Assembly (NCBI RefSeq): GCF_958450345.1 | Contig: NC_088780.1 | Coordinates: forward strand, 27,985,667-28,049,666 | Direction of reading: 5' to 3' | From: Calliphora vicina | Taxonomy: Eukaryota; Arthropoda; Insecta; Diptera; Calliphoridae | DNA length: 64,000 nucleotides | Shown here: one piece after another, positions 1 through 11,927 of the stretch | Numbering within the stretch: the stretch's first letter is position 1 | Layout: each line of letters begins with the position of its first letter | The notes under the pieces: generated by a model | Seen by the model: the letters and a program-made list of their open reading frames with translations, nothing else | The model's database searches: none | Told to the model about the DNA's origin: nothing | Translations under genes and position numbers: made by a program

Positions 1-678
1 AACTACATATTGATACAACGTTCTTACTTGATTTTCTCTAGTATCAAGTTATAATGGGTTAACGATATCAGGCAATTTTTCTATTTTATATTAAAACATA
101 TATTGCTAAATGAAATACAAAAACTATTTTTATAATACAGAGATATTACACCAAAAAGTTCAAAATAACAACCACCCTAATACATATTTTTAGGAAGGTG
201 TGTATGTGTATATGCACTCATACAGGAAATGAAGTGTTTATTTAACTGTATAAGTTAAATATGTTTGCATATGTATATATGTAAGTATGTATATGTGTAC
301 AAAGTGTATAAAAAGTAAAATGTAAACTACATTTTTAAACAGCATAAGAACGCACGAAATAAAAAAATAAAAGAAATAAAATAAAATAAAAATGCGAAAA
401 GAACGTGCAATGAAAACTAAAAAAAAAATAAATAAAAATTATATAATAAAGTATTATTCAACAAAACAACAACAGCAGCAACAAAAATGGAAAATATATT
501 CAGCGAATCTTCTGCATACCACCTACTTGTATTATTTTTATTTAATTCTATAAAGAGTAAAATATTGAAAGGTTATGTTTTGTTCAAAAAATACTTTATT
601 TCAATCGTTTTAAAAATAAGTAAGGCGACCAGCCTTAGTCTACAGGCTGTACAAAAGTATAAAGGCTTTTTTTAATTA
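1..678. other. AT-rich region without recognisable gene
   Basis: Only A/T-rich sequence, poly-A runs and short ATGT/TATG-rich stretches are visible. A 62-codon open frame at 487-675 is low complexity and resembles no family I know, so I do not call it a gene. Confidence 0.6.
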
Positions 679-1262
679 AAAACAAGTAATAATATCCTAC
701 ACTAAGTCCATGAGCAGAAAACATTTTTCTTTTAAAATTTCAATAATTTGTTTTCGTAAAAGATTATCGGAAGAGGAACTTATATGGAAGCCATTATTAA
801 TTATATATGAAATTAGGTGGCGTGATTTATGTCTATATGAAACATATTTCTGATGAATTTTATGTGTACACCAAAATTTTTAAGAGATTTCTGCTCTTTA
901 AAGTGAGTTTCAAAAACGGGCCTTATATGGGAGTTGTGATTAAATATTGACCGATCATCATATAATTAGGTGACATGAATTCCGTATACATAAAATTTAT
1001 TTGTAGCGAAATTTGTAGCGATACCTATATAAATTAAGCATTTCTGACCGATAAAGTCCAATTTCGAGAGTAGATTTGTATGGGGTCTATATGATAGGCT
1101 TCGTTCATGGGCTGAAAAAATTGTATATACCAAGTTTTATTGAAATATCTTCGAAATTGCGACGTGTACTTTGCGCATAAGGTTTACATGGCCAGCCAGA
1201 CAGACGGACTGACGCACAGACTTTAAAGTGGGTGTTAGACTAATATTTTTGGACGTTAACAT
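679..1262 (+). repeat. Dispersed repeat type I (mini-me-like), degenerate copy
   Basis: It starts with AACAAGTAA and CCTACACTAAGT, followed by the AAACATTTTTCTTTTAAAAT block seen in the cleaner copies near 31.4 and 38.7 kb. It continues through the conserved 'cttatatggg' and 'gaaattgcgac' segments and a GTCY-like tract at about 1195-1220. The starting hairpin (GGTCGGTCAAGCCCGACC in better copies) is lost here. GTCY tracts inside dispersed repeats are the hallmark of dipteran mini-me elements; the family name is an inference. Confidence 0.7.
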
Positions 1263-2089
1263 CAGCACTAACCCAATTCAGAAACTGAAATTCTAATGAC
1301 ATTTTAAGTCCATTGAGCTATGTCCGTCTGTGTAAAAGACACTCTAATCAAAATCATAATCCACATAATTCGCATTAATCCCAATAACTAACACTGAATA
1401 TACCAATGTTTATACCATGTAGTTTCTATAATTCTTATTTTATTTAGGTGAACGGTATTTAATATTCGTCACGTCCGAATATAGTACTCTAACTAGTTTC
1501 ATTCACTTTTTTAACAAAGTGTCATTAAAAATGTTCATGCTGGTTTTACAGTGGATCTCTAGTATGGAGAATTTTAAGTTTTATAACTGTATATTTCAAA
1601 GGATATATTTCAGGTTATAGCCAAACTGGCCACCTTTTTTTTTGCACAAAATTCATACATGTTCATTTGAAGGAGTCACATATTTAACATTTTATCCATT
1701 TAACGTTATTACATATACATACATAAACTCACACACACCCAAATCAAGCACTACATCAACATCATATATGTGTATACGAATATTATAGAGTAGAGTAAAT
1801 GAAATAAACTATAGAAAAGAAGAAAAAATTGTATTTCATTCGCATAAAAATAATAAAATTTTGCAATTCTATGGAATAAAATTAAATAAAACATAATAAA
1901 ATGAAATAAAATTTGTGTAAGCTTAATGCACAGTTCATAACAACAAATATATACATATACACATGCACTTACACTTACACACAGATCCCAGCAGTTCTGG
2001 GAAACTGTCCTGAACTTGTGATTTTACCTATCATTTAGGGTGACAACTAGTTACATAACTAGATACCCGACTAGTTATTTCTATTGTCT
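1263..2089. other. Intergenic, no feature seen
   Basis: AT-rich sequence with no coding frame, repeat boundary or RNA gene that I can support. Confidence 0.5.
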
Positions 2090-2530
2090 ATTATATTTTT
2101 GGATAAAAAAAAATAATTTTATTCTTGAACATAGTCTCCTTTTAGCTCTGTATACGTTCTCCAATTTGTTTATGCCTTCCAAAAAATAAGATTTGTCGAG
2201 GATATCAAGATAGGTATTTGTTTGTAAGATGATTTCATTATTGGATTGAAATCTCTTTCCGCCGCGTCATTTATCTTGGTTTGGAAACAAGAAATAGTCA
2301 CTCGTGGGTAAGTCCGATTCTCTTACCCTAGCGATCATTCAAAATGTGAGATGTGTATGGCATCCATAATCTCTCGCACTATCAATCGCCGATCAACCAA
2401 CACAATATCGTGAAATTCAATAAACCACTTTTTTACTATTGCAATTTATGGTGCAAAAATCCCATTAATTTTTTTCCATTTTCTCCCAAAGATACGCTGT
2501 AGTCTGCTATCAATGGCTTTCAAATACAAA
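2090..2530 (-). pseudogene. mariner transposase relic 1
   Basis: Read on the minus strand, the segment near 2340-2410 gives a frame with VLVDRRLIVREIMDA, like the mariner HTH-region motif ADRRLKVREI. The segment near 2130-2190 gives YTELKGDYVQE followed by a stop, the characteristic mariner transposase C-terminus. The central catalytic part is missing or unreadable and several frameshifts are present. A block TAGTCTGCTATCAATGGCT at about 2498-2516 recurs at 7340-7358 in relic 2, so both belong to one family. It is certainly non-functional. Confidence 0.75.
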
Positions 2531-2883
2531 CAAATTTTGACAGTTAAAATGTTACGGATTTATTGAACCGCTCCACAGTGGTGCAGAATCAAAACTTTTT
2601 TTTTTGGAAATAAATCTAACATTTTTAAAAGGCTGGTCCGATCGGGATAAAATTTGACGTGGGCGTAGCCAAGGAGTATTCGATTTATTAAATTGGGAGC
2701 TCTGGGGGCTCAAAATAGGGTACATTCGGCATGTAAAATTATTAAACACGTGCAATTTTTTTGTTTCCAAACCGATTTCAAAGATTTTTATATTGTTAGA
2801 AAGCACTCGGCTAGATCTGTACTAATTATCTCTTATAATTTCCGAGCTATAGGCATTTAAAAATTGAAATTTTAAAATTTTGC

Positions 2884-3601
2884 CTTACACCACCATAGTG
2901 GGGAGGGTGTTATGCGTTTTTGCAGATGTTTGTAACGCCCAAAAATATTAGTCTAACACACCGATCGACTTAGAATCACTTTCTGAGTCAACGACGATGT
3001 CCGTTCGTCTGTCTGGTTGGCTGTCCATGTAAACCTTGTGAGCAGAGTAGAGGTCGCAATTTTGAAGATATTTCGATCAAATTTGGTACATATTAGTATT
3101 TTGGCCCAAGGACCAAGCCTATTAAAACTAGCATGAAATCGGTCATTTATTTCACCTAGCCCCCATACAAATGTCCTTCCGAAATTGGACTTTATCGGTT
3201 TTAAATGTTTAATTTATATATGTATATCCACAAGTTCCGCTCCAAATAACTTTTATATATACAAAATTCATGTCACCAAATTTTGTTACGATCGGTCCAT
3301 AATTACTCATAGCTCCCATATAGACCCGCTTCCGCAAATCACTTTAACGTGCATAAATCGATTAAAAATGTTGGTATACACACAAAATTCAACATAGTTA
3401 ACTCTAATATAGACATAAATCACACGACCTAATTTCATTGTGATCGGATCATAATTGGTCATAGCTCCCATATAAGGCCCACTTCCTAATATCACTCACG
3501 AATATAAATTATTGAAATTTTAAAAGAAAAATGTTTTTGCTCTTTTACTTAGTGTTTGGTATTATATGGTCGGGCTTGACCGACCATACTTTCCTACTTG
3601 T
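2884..3601 (-). repeat. Dispersed repeat type I (mini-me-like), near complete
   Basis: On the plus strand it begins with the CACCACCATAGTGGGGAGGG end and runs through CGTTCGTCTGTCTGG (GTCY tract). It ends with GGTCGGGCTTGACCGACC and CTTACTTGTTT-like sequence, i.e. the reverse complement of the canonical start. It is inserted in the CACAGTGG element around it. Two opposite open frames of 62-70 codons recur in other copies, but I take them to be repeat shadows. Confidence 0.85.
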
Positions 3602-3614
3602 TTTTTATTAAAAA

Positions 3615-3938
3615 CTAGTTGACCGCCCCGGCTTCGCCCGGTTGCATTTACTAATGTTAGTTCTTCAAGTTTCTCCAACCAACATAACCTGCCTGTTCTT
3701 ATTTATTTGCAAATAAAATATCTAAATTTGTACTGCATACTTTAGGGAGCATTTCTATTACAGTTGACTGGACTCAAAAAAAAAAATTTCAGAGTTTTAC
3801 CCGGAATTTTGGAATTCTTTCTTTACAAACCATCTACTGAAATCTCAGAATAAAAAAAAATCAGCCAAATCGCTCCAGCCGTTCTCACGTGATGCCATTA
3901 TATGCATGGATCATTTAATTTTTATATATGTATATTGA
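3615..3938 (-). mobile_element. Short non-autonomous Helitron
   Basis: In minus orientation it starts TCAATATACATATATAAAAA and ends CTAG, preceded by a GC-rich hairpin region (CGGGCGAAGCCGGGGCGG). It lies exactly between A (3614) and T (3939), the A|T insertion rule for Helitrons. The 3' end resembles that of the 8.9-12.2 kb Helitron (GGCGAAGCGCACCGGGTCAG). It carries no coding capacity and sits inside the CACAGTGG element. Confidence 0.8.
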
Positions 3939-4300
3939 TAAGCTTTTTTTAAAAATATATAACAATTTCATATTTTTCTGTAAGGTTTCACGGAGAACAT
4001 TTTGGTATAGAAAAAATGTCCTATTTTTTGAATGCGTAGCCCCAACGTCCTTCAGAATGTGACCTATTTTTTTCAAATTTGGGCCACATGTTCTTAAAAT
4101 CCCAAAGCTGGGATCAAAAAGCGGAAAGCAGCTGTAGAGACCTTGCTGTGTTCCCTATTTACCGCCAAAGCATTTTCCCAGCCCAGAAGGAAATTTGGAC
4201 CCCATGGACAAAATTGTAAAAATACCATTTTTGGGTTTTTCGCTCCAATTTTTATGAATTGCGGAATTCCCTTTTACCTTTTGGCAAGTTAGCTCAATGA

Positions 4301-6239
4301 ACTACAGGGTAAATACACTTACATTGGCACTCATTCACACAAAGCGAAAGATAATGTCATTTATACAATAGTAAATGTAAAAATGAAGTTGTTATTCAAT
4401 TTAATACCAATAAAGAAATATCAATTTTAAAATTAAAATTTTACCATTACAATATCTGTGTAAACAAATGCACTTTATAGATATGTTCAATAACTATTAT
4501 AAATAAATTAATAACAATTAAATGTAGGCAAATGCAGTCAAAGATTGCCAATGATTTTAAAAGAGTTAAGGAAAAACATGTGTATTTTTTTCAAACAACA
4601 TTTTTTAGTTTCTCAATTGTGCCCAAACAAAAAATGAATGAGTTTATTGAAATTGTTTTAAATGGCTTAAAATTTCACATTAAGCTTTTTGTTTGTTTGA
4701 TGGCAGAGCCAAAAAACAAAAATAAAGAGGTCATCCTCCATCCATTTGTTAAAACCTCCCTAAAATATTCAATCATTTATTTAAAACTTCTTGTTGGGTT
4801 TCGTTTTTTGTATTTTTTTTTTTTTGCGTTTCTGTTGTATAGCCTGCATTCAAATAGAGGGAGTTTAGTCTACCAATTTTTCACTTCATGCGCCAATTAA
4901 TTTTGAACGTAAAGCGTCAGTCATATTAGCATGGTAGTTAAGTTGGATGGTTTAAAGAAGAATTTTGTTATATTATAGAGCTTTATAGTTGTATAAGGGA
5001 ATTTTAGGGGCCGGCAAGAATATTATAACATTGAATAAAAGTTTTGTGTTGATCAGTGTAGAAATAGAACTTTCAAGAAGCATTGATAGATGGTTCTGGA
5101 AATATCTGATTGGTAATGCAGTGATAAGGTGGCCGTGAGAACATCAACGAGTCAGTCTAATTTGAAGCAAATGATTTGTAATTTTGTTTATTCCTCATGT
5201 TATTGCAAATCATTTGGAGGAGAAATGGTCCTTACAAGACGGCGCCAAACATTTGCTGATTTTATTGAATTTGTTGTGTTTGTACATGAGCATGTTTAAC
5301 AAAGACGGGCATATATTTTTGGCTAAAAATCAGAATTGGTAATATGTTTGCATAAAACAAAAGTAGCTATATATGGAATGCCTGCAGCCTACTATTTCAA
5401 ACCCTTAAACTCTCTCTCCCACACATTCACTTAAATATCTACTTCATTCATTCATGTATCGACATTGCTACCAAAAAACAACATCTACAACCAGGACGAT
5501 AAAACAACAAAAAAAAACAACTTTATTATGCAGTTTGTTTATTACTGTGTTCAGTTCTGTGCAGTTTTGTGCTCTTCTTGTTTTTATTTCTCTGTTAATT
5601 TTTATTAACATTTTTTTTAAATTTTTTTATTTTTGTATCCTCCGTTCATACATTTTTTATCTCAACTCAAGTATATTTGCATGTTGCTCAAATAACATTT
5701 AACAAAAACAGAGAGAAAAAAAGAAAAAAAAAATGTTTCAATCTAAAAAAAAAGTATATAAAATTAAAACAAAAACAAAAAAAAACTAACAAATTTGTTG
5801 ACATTTAACAAGTTTTCAGTTTTCTGTTTATAAAATGAAATAAATTTAATTTTTAATTTTTTTTTTTGTGAGCTGCTTGTGTGCTGATTCAATACTCGTT
5901 GCATAAGCGAATTATCTGTACGGAAATGAAAATTTATTTTAAAAACTACATTCATTTGTATGTTGTAGTAAATTTAATTTGATAAAATATAAATAATTAT
6001 CAAAGTTTTTAATCGATCATACTTATGTACATACGTATGTATGAATTTAAATCAAATCAACTAAGAATTTGTCAAATAAATTTGTAGTTAAATAAAAAAT
6101 TTTGAAATCTTGTTAAGATAAGTGCTACTTTTCCAACAATTTAATGGAATTTGATCCACATTTGGTCCGATGCTGAAAAAAGGCCTACATGACATATTCA
6201 AAACATAATAGGGTTACGAATGACGTTTCATGTAACTGT
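4301..6239. other. Long AT-rich stretch, no supported gene
   Basis: Contains homopolymer-rich DNA (poly-A/poly-T around 5480-5960). Open frames at 4532-4900, 5454-5702 and 5764-5955 are Phe/Ile/Lys/Tyr-rich, without motif or codon structure, and are most likely chance frames. No RNA gene or repeat boundary was recognised. Confidence 0.55.
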
Positions 6240-7440
6240 TTTAATGAATCACAGGTTATTGGATAAAAAAAATTATTTTATTTTTATGCTTTATACTCAT
6301 TGCCCAAAGTTTCTCCAATTTGTGTAACCCTTCCAAAAAATAATATTTGTGGAGCTTATCAAAATAGTCATTTGATGACCGATTCACCCCGAGAAACTCA
6401 CTGTTTTGACTGCTGTTTGGCCAGTGGCATATTGTGGTGGATCCTCGTTTCGTCCACGATTACGAAACGGATAAAAAACTCGTCCATATTGCGGTACTCC
6501 TGCGAAGTTGTCACACTATTGCACAAACGCAATCGTTTGTGAGCAAATTCGGCATGATCATTCAAAATTGAGATGCATATGACTTCCACAAACTCTCGCA
6601 CTTTCAATCTCCGATCGGCCAACACCATATCGTGAATTTTTCCATTGTTTTTCCTCATTTGGGAATAAAACCCTGTATGTCTGTTGAAATCAACTTTCCG
6701 AAGCCCCAAAATAACTTACATACACGAATCATACATCAAAATCTACGGAATTCTTCCGGTTCGGTTGCTATTTAAAATCGAGAAAATCGGAACACAAATG
6801 GCTGAGATATGAGGAAAAACCGAGACAACCTCGATTTTTGACCTTTTATTATGACCTATATCTGGATTACTAACTCATTAATATAGACAATATAGATATC
6901 TAATAATTGATATTTCAAAGACCTGTGCTACGACGTATATAAGACCATAGTTGGACCTATAATGGGTCAAAATCGAAAAAATATTTTTTAACCCGAATTT
7001 TTTTTTTCAGCAATAGTTTTTTTTCGCTAAATATTAAAGAAAAATTTAAAAAAAAAAATTTTTAAATTTTGAAAAAAAATTTAAAAAACCAATTCGAAAA
7101 TTTTTTTTTTCAAAAAATTAAAAAAAAAAACTTTGAAAAAAAAAATAAATTTTGTTTACCTAAAAATATTTAAAATTTTTATTTTGCAGTGAAGGGTAAT
7201 AAGATTCGGCACAGCCGAATATAGCTCTCTTACTTGTTACAATTAATATTGCTTTGTTTTGGAGATGATGTTTTTTCAAAAAATAATACTTAATGAACTC
7301 ACGTTATTCACTTTTTTCATTTTTCTCCTCAAGTCCTGCGATAGTCTGCTATCAATGGCTGTAAAACAAATTAAATGGCTTAGCTTGTTCAGATTTTGAC
7401 AGGAGTCAACTAACTGATGCTTGTTGACAGGAGCAGTGTT
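6240..7440 (-). pseudogene. mariner transposase relic 2, split by a type II repeat
   Basis: The open frame 6398-6709 reads VLADRRLKVREFVEV, then SILNDH, and near its end FFIRFVIVDETRIHHN and KQQSKQ. This is the mariner region from the DNA-binding part to the first catalytic Asp (VDET). Downstream (about 6270-6340 on the plus strand) a frame GLHKLEKLWA matches the C-terminal KLEKRW region, so the second and third catalytic positions have been deleted. The presumed N-terminal part and 5' UTR lie at about 7310-7440, beyond a type II repeat (6668-7240), with the block TAGTCTGCTATCAATGGCT shared with relic 1. Confidence 0.8.
6668..7240 (-). repeat. Dispersed repeat type II (mini-me-like)
   Basis: It ends on the plus strand with GATTCGGCACAGCCGAATAT followed by AGCTCTCTTACTTGTT, the reverse complement of the type II start (ACAAGTAAGAGAGCT plus the hairpin ATTCGGCTGTGCCGAAT). 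The body shows the typical 'gaaatcaactttccgaagcc', 'gacctataatgggtcaaaat' and A/T-homopolymer blocks. It interrupts the mariner relic. The truncated far end lacks the AGGGTATAAAA terminus. Confidence 0.85.
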
Positions 7441-7639
7441 TCTCTTTCCGTTAAGAGGTGGAAAATTGAAAGAAATGGAAAAGAAGTAAATGGAATAAAC
7501 CTTGTGATAAAAAAGAGTCTTAAATTTAATTTTAATAAAACATAGTGAGAGGGAAATCATGTGTAAGAAATCACCGAAGTTTATTAATCGCTTGAATGGC
7601 CTATATATGTCCTTAAGTATGGAATATAACATCATTTAA

Positions 7640-8070
7640 ATGTCCGCCGCGGCTTCGCTAGGTGGCGCCCATCAGGCTGAATTTGACCGATAGCTTTGCG
7701 GAGCACTTTTCTCATAGACCTGCGACTTAAGAAATACTCAATGTGGCATGAATGTGTTACATGTAACGTCTGTCGTTGGTGTCCATATCATGAAATTCAG
7801 GTCAAGAGAAGCTGGTAATCGTCGGCCTTTTGAGAACACGTTGACGTTAAAATATAGACGATGACGCCGCCAACCCAAAATCCACACCAAAAAGTGACTT
7901 TAAATTGGATCTTGTGTGGATTGTTATCATCCAGAAATTGGCCTCATCACTGAAAATGATTTTTTGATGAAAATTAGCATCAAACAAATCAATTCTACTA
8001 CCTAGAATTCTGCTGCACTCTCTCACGATGTTTTCGGATGATGTTACGTGTGATTTATGACACACTTTAC
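7640..8070 (-). pseudogene. IS630/Tc1-mariner-type transposase relic
   Basis: The minus-strand frame 7847-8065 contains FHQKIIFSDEANFW, the first catalytic Asp motif of IS630/Tc1-type DDE transposases. In a shifted frame GFWVGGVI follows, corresponding to the VWCGFWVGGVIGPYFF-like segment of relatives. Later frames keep scraps of the central and C-terminal regions (NDRRYM, ATLSIS). Multiple frameshifts and stops make it inactive. It is distinct from the mariner relics at 2.1 and 6.3 kb. Confidence 0.75.
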
Positions 8071-8431
8071 CGAATAATTTGAGAGTATTTAGAACAAATT
8101 TGTTTAAAATTTTATCAAGATTGCCGCATAATCAACATATTTATGACTGCTCTATTTTTGAGGATAACGTGATCTTAAAAGTTAAGGGTCATTTTAACCC
8201 CAAGTGCTATTAAGAGTTAATTTCCATTTTTGTGATACTATTGTAAATACTAGACTAAAAATTATATATTTCTTAAGTTTCATTAAAATCTGCCCAAAAA
8301 TATACAATATTTCGCTATCTTTCCATTAGTAATTCCAAATATTGAAAATGTTGACATTTGACCTTCACGTTTTCCGATTTCAGTCAAACTTGCAGACTAT
8401 ATTTACAATTATCCGCACTATACTATTCTTA
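8071..8431. other. Intergenic, no feature seen
   Basis: AT-rich sequence between the IS630-like relic and the MITE; nothing recognised. Confidence 0.5.
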
Positions 8432-8434
8432 TTA

Positions 8435-8562
8435 CCCCCAGTAACACGAAGTCTGGTTATGTGTTAACTAATATTTAAACTGACAGTTTTCATACAAAAA
8501 TAATTTTAACCGACAGTATAACTATTAGTTAACGCATAACCAGGCTTCGTGTTTAATGGGGG
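8435..8562. mobile_element. 128-bp MITE with TTA target duplication (PIF/Harbinger-like)
   Basis: Ends are CCCCCAGTAACACGAAGTCT and, inverted, CCCCCATTAAACACGAAGCC. The inverted repeat extends through GGTTATGYGTTAACTAATA, so most of the element folds on itself. The 3-bp direct repeat TTA flanks it at 8432-8434 and 8563-8565. A 3-bp TWA duplication and G/C-rich ends fit PIF/Harbinger-derived MITEs; the superfamily is inferred. Confidence 0.8.
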
Positions 8563-8893
8563 TTAATAGGCTTTACTTAATATTCATAACAGTAAGAAAA
8601 TTCTACTCATTCGCCAAAATATGGACAAAAAATTTGTTTTTCTAGAAAATCGGAAAATTTAAATCGCAGGTATGGAAAAACTATACCAGGTATTGTCATA
8701 ATTTTTTCATGCTTTTATTCAGTATTATATTCTCAAAAAATCCCAATGTGATGAGCAAAAAATTCTGAAATTTATTTAACAAAATTTTCAAAATTTGAAA
8801 ATGGAATTTTGAATCTGCCATTAAAAAAATTAAATTTTTTAGTCATACCTGCGAATATGTATGTTAACGGTATCCTAGGAAGACAATAACTCA
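8563..8893. other. Intergenic, no feature seen
   Basis: AT-rich sequence between the MITE and the Helitron start. Confidence 0.4.
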
Positions 8894-9799
8894 TCTATAT
8901 ATATAAAAGAGTAACGTTACTGACTGACTGACTGATTCATCATCGCACAGCCCAAACGGCTGAAGCTAGAATCACGAAATTTTAACTGTGGGTTCCTCCC
9001 TCCCCAAAACGATCCGATAAGAAGGAATTTTTGGAAATTCGAACGATTAGGGGGTAAAAACGGGTAAATTCGGTAACCTTATATCTTCAAAACTAATAAA
9101 GATACAAAAAAACTTAAAATAGCATGTTACTCCATTTAAAAAATAAGCTGACAGGTGTTTCGTACTTTTTGGAAATTCGAAACTTTTAGGGGAGAAAACG
9201 GGTAAAAACTGTATTTTGGTACTTTTTTTGCACCCTATGTATCTCTTAAACCAATAAACATAGAAACAAATTTTAAATCGTATTCTTTAATTAACAAAAA
9301 ATAAAAAATATAAGTTTGGTACTTTTAGGAAATTCGAACCTTTAAGGGATAAAAATTGTGTTAATTTTTGGTACTTTTTTATAAAATATGTTTTTCTATA
9401 ATTTGACATAGACATACGAATATTTTATTATGAGCTCCCACCACGTTACAGAAATTTATTTGAATGAAATTGTACCACCTCAATGGGGATAAAAAAGGTA
9501 CCAAAAAGGGGATAAAATCGGGAAAATACATTATATTTGAAATTATTAAGCCAATTTTGATACTTTTTTTTAACGTTGGTTCCTGGATTCATACAAAAAT
9601 TAACTAACAGCGTGTTATTTGGAACTCGAGTACCAAGGTGTATATTGGGCCAAATCCGGGTAAACAGTTTGGTACTTTTTTTAAAACATATTTATTCTTG
9701 GGCACATTAACACAGATTTTAATATTTTGATACATGCCTATAGCATAAACAATTTTGGCAAAATGGAATATTTTTAAATTTCAAACTTGAGGGGTGTTC

Positions 9800-11310
9800 A
9801 AGTAAGAAAAGAGAAATTGGTACTTTTCTCCTAATGGTACTTTTTTAAAATTTTTAATTATTTCAGTTATCGACATTAAAGTTAGCTGATATTTATTTGA
9901 GTGAAGTTAGTGTTAGGAATAGGGGATAATATTTAGGTACCAAAATGTGTGAACTGTACTATAGGTACTTTTTTGTTCATCTAATGGTACTTTTTTGAAA
10001 TTTCTATAATAATGGACTTAGAAACATGAAATTAAACATATATGGTCCTAAGTGAGTGAGAATTCTAGCGGGAGACTTTTTGGTACTTTTTCTTTATTGG
10101 AATGGTACTTTTTGTAATTTCTTCACCAATGAACCTAGAAACATGAAATAAAGTTTATATATAAACCGAGTGAGTGGAAAACCACAAGTGTGGGTTTTTT
10201 GGTACTTTTTCTATATTCTAATGGTACTTTTTTGAATTTTCTATAACTATGGACTTAGAAACACGAAATTAAGCATATATGGTCATAAGTGAGTGAGAAT
10301 TCTAGGGGGAGACTTTTTGGTACTTTTTCTTTATTCTAATGGTACTTTTTGAATTTTCTATAACTATGGACTTAGAAACATGAAATTAAGCATATATTGT
10401 CCTAAGTAAGTGATAATTCTAGGGGGAGACTTTTTGGTACTTTTTCTTTATTCGATTGGTACTTTTTGTAATTTCTTCACCAATGAACCTAGAAACATGA
10501 AATAAAGCTTATATGGAACCGAGTGAGAGGGAATCCGCAAGTGGCTGCTTTTTGGTCCTTTTTCTATATTCTAATGGTACTTTTTTGAATTTTCTATAAC
10601 AATGGACTTAGAGACATGAAATTAAGCATATATGGTCCTAAGTGAGTGAGAATTCTAGGGGGAGACTTTTTGGTACTTTTTCTTTATTCGAATGGTACTT
10701 TTTGTAATTTCTTCACCAATGAACCTAAAAACATGAAATTAAGACCGGAGTGAGTGGGAATCTACAAGTGACTGCTTTTTGGTACTTTTTCTATATTCGA
10801 ATGGTACTTTTTGAATTTTCTGTAATAATGGACATAGAAATATGAAGTTAAGCATATATGGTCCTAAGTGAGTGAGAATTCTAGGGGAAGACTTTTTGGT
10901 AATTTTTCTTTATTCGAATGGTACTTTTTGTAATTTCTTCACCAATGAACCTAGAATCATGAAATAAAGCTTATATGAACCCGAGTGACTGGAAAACCAC
11001 AAGTGTATACTTTTTAGTACTTTTTCTATATTATAATGGTACTTTTTTGAATTTTCTATAACAATGGACTTAGAAACACGAAATTAAACATATGTATATG
11101 GTCCTAAGTGAGTGAGAAGTCTAGGGGGAGAATTTTTGGTACTTATTCTTTATTCAAATGTTACTTTTTTTAATTTCTACACCAATGAACCTAAAGCCAT
11201 GAAATTAAGCTTATATGGACCCGAGTGAGTGGGAAACCACAAGTGGGGGATTTTTGGTACTTTTTATACATATATTCTAATGGTACTTTTTTTGAATTTC
11301 CTATAATAAT
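9800..11310 (+). repeat. Minisatellite of ~118-bp monomers in ~237-bp dimers
   Basis: Two alternating monomer types share GGTACTTTTT. Type A carries 'ctataacaatggacttagaaa' and 'gtcctaagtgagtgagaatt'; type B carries 'aatttcttcaccaatgaacc' and 'gagtgagtgggaa'. Type A landmarks fall near 10000, 10234, 10352, 10589, 10815, 11051 and 11297; type B near 10115, 10472, 10712, 10931 and 11170. Two neighbouring A units at 10234/10352 break the alternation. The array lies wholly inside the Helitron. Confidence 0.85.
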
Positions 11311-11420
11311 GGACCTAGACTTTCCAAAAAATCGAAGAATTTCAAAACCGCGGTTTCGGTTTTAAAAAATTAAAAACCGATCGGTTTCGGTTTTGTGATA
11401 ATTTATTAAATCTTAAGTAT

Positions 11421-11927
11421 TGCATTAAACACATTCAAGACAACAGGCTACACGAACACAAATTCTGCTGGTTACAGTTGTAGTCGTGTGTCAGCTACTG
11501 AATTATTTTAAAGACGACAGCTACAATTAAACAGCTGATTTATAATTCAGTGGTGCCACTTTAATAAAAAATAACCGTAAGATTGAAACAATTATTTTGA
11601 GTAAAAATATATATATGGTTATAATCAATTATGTACTTGTTATTAATTTATTTCAATATGGTTATCAGAAACTTCTCTTAATTAAGTAAAAAAATATATT
11701 TTTTTAAGCACTAATTTGATTTACATTTTTTTAATATATTAGCAACACTATTTCTGTTTTGTAGTTGACAAAAATAGAAATTAGCCTAATTCGGCTACAT
11801 CGGCATGAGTAGTCGTGTGGCCGTGTAGCTGTGCTGTCGTTAAAATAATCGTCTCCATATAAACGTGTGCATTTTATTTTTGACAGATTGAAGTTGGTAG
11901 CCTGCTGTCTTGAATGTGTTTAATGCA
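11421..11927. mobile_element. ~507-bp TIR element nested in the Helitron
   Basis: The left end TGCATTAAACACATTCAAGA (then CA-ACAGGCTAC) is mirrored by the right end GTAGCCTGCTGTCTTGAATG then TGTTTAATGCA. This is an inverted repeat of about 35 bp with one small indel. The flanks may share a TAT triplet. No coding sequence is visible and the superfamily is unknown. Confidence 0.7.

Larger units (their letters stand above)
2570..4300 (+). repeat. CACAGTGG-ended dispersed element, copy 1, split by two insertions
   Basis: The left part (about 2570-2882) matches 26.87-27.20 kb: CACAGTGG terminus, GGCTGGTCCGATCGGGATAA, and a shared 'ggggctcaaa' block. The right part (about 3940-4300) matches 27.45-27.79 kb (GGCCACATGTTC, AAAGCTGGGATCA). 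Between them lie a type I repeat (2884-3601) and a Helitron (3615-3938), so the two halves are one older element. The CACAGTG end resembles the Transib/RAG heptamer consensus, but no transposase is seen; that assignment is tentative. Confidence 0.7.

Noticed and set aside
487..675. Open frame of 62 codons
   Set aside because: Low complexity, no recognisable motif, in AT-rich DNA; expected by chance.
3185..3495. Repeated 62-70-codon frames in type I repeats (also near 19.2-19.5, 31.5 and 38.8 kb)
   Set aside because: Present in several copies only because the repeat is conserved; frames exist on both strands and lack any coding signature.
4532..5702. Open frames of 122 and 82 codons on the plus strand
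   Set aside because: Dominated by Phe, Ile, Lys and Tyr from poly-A/T DNA; no domain, no conserved copy.
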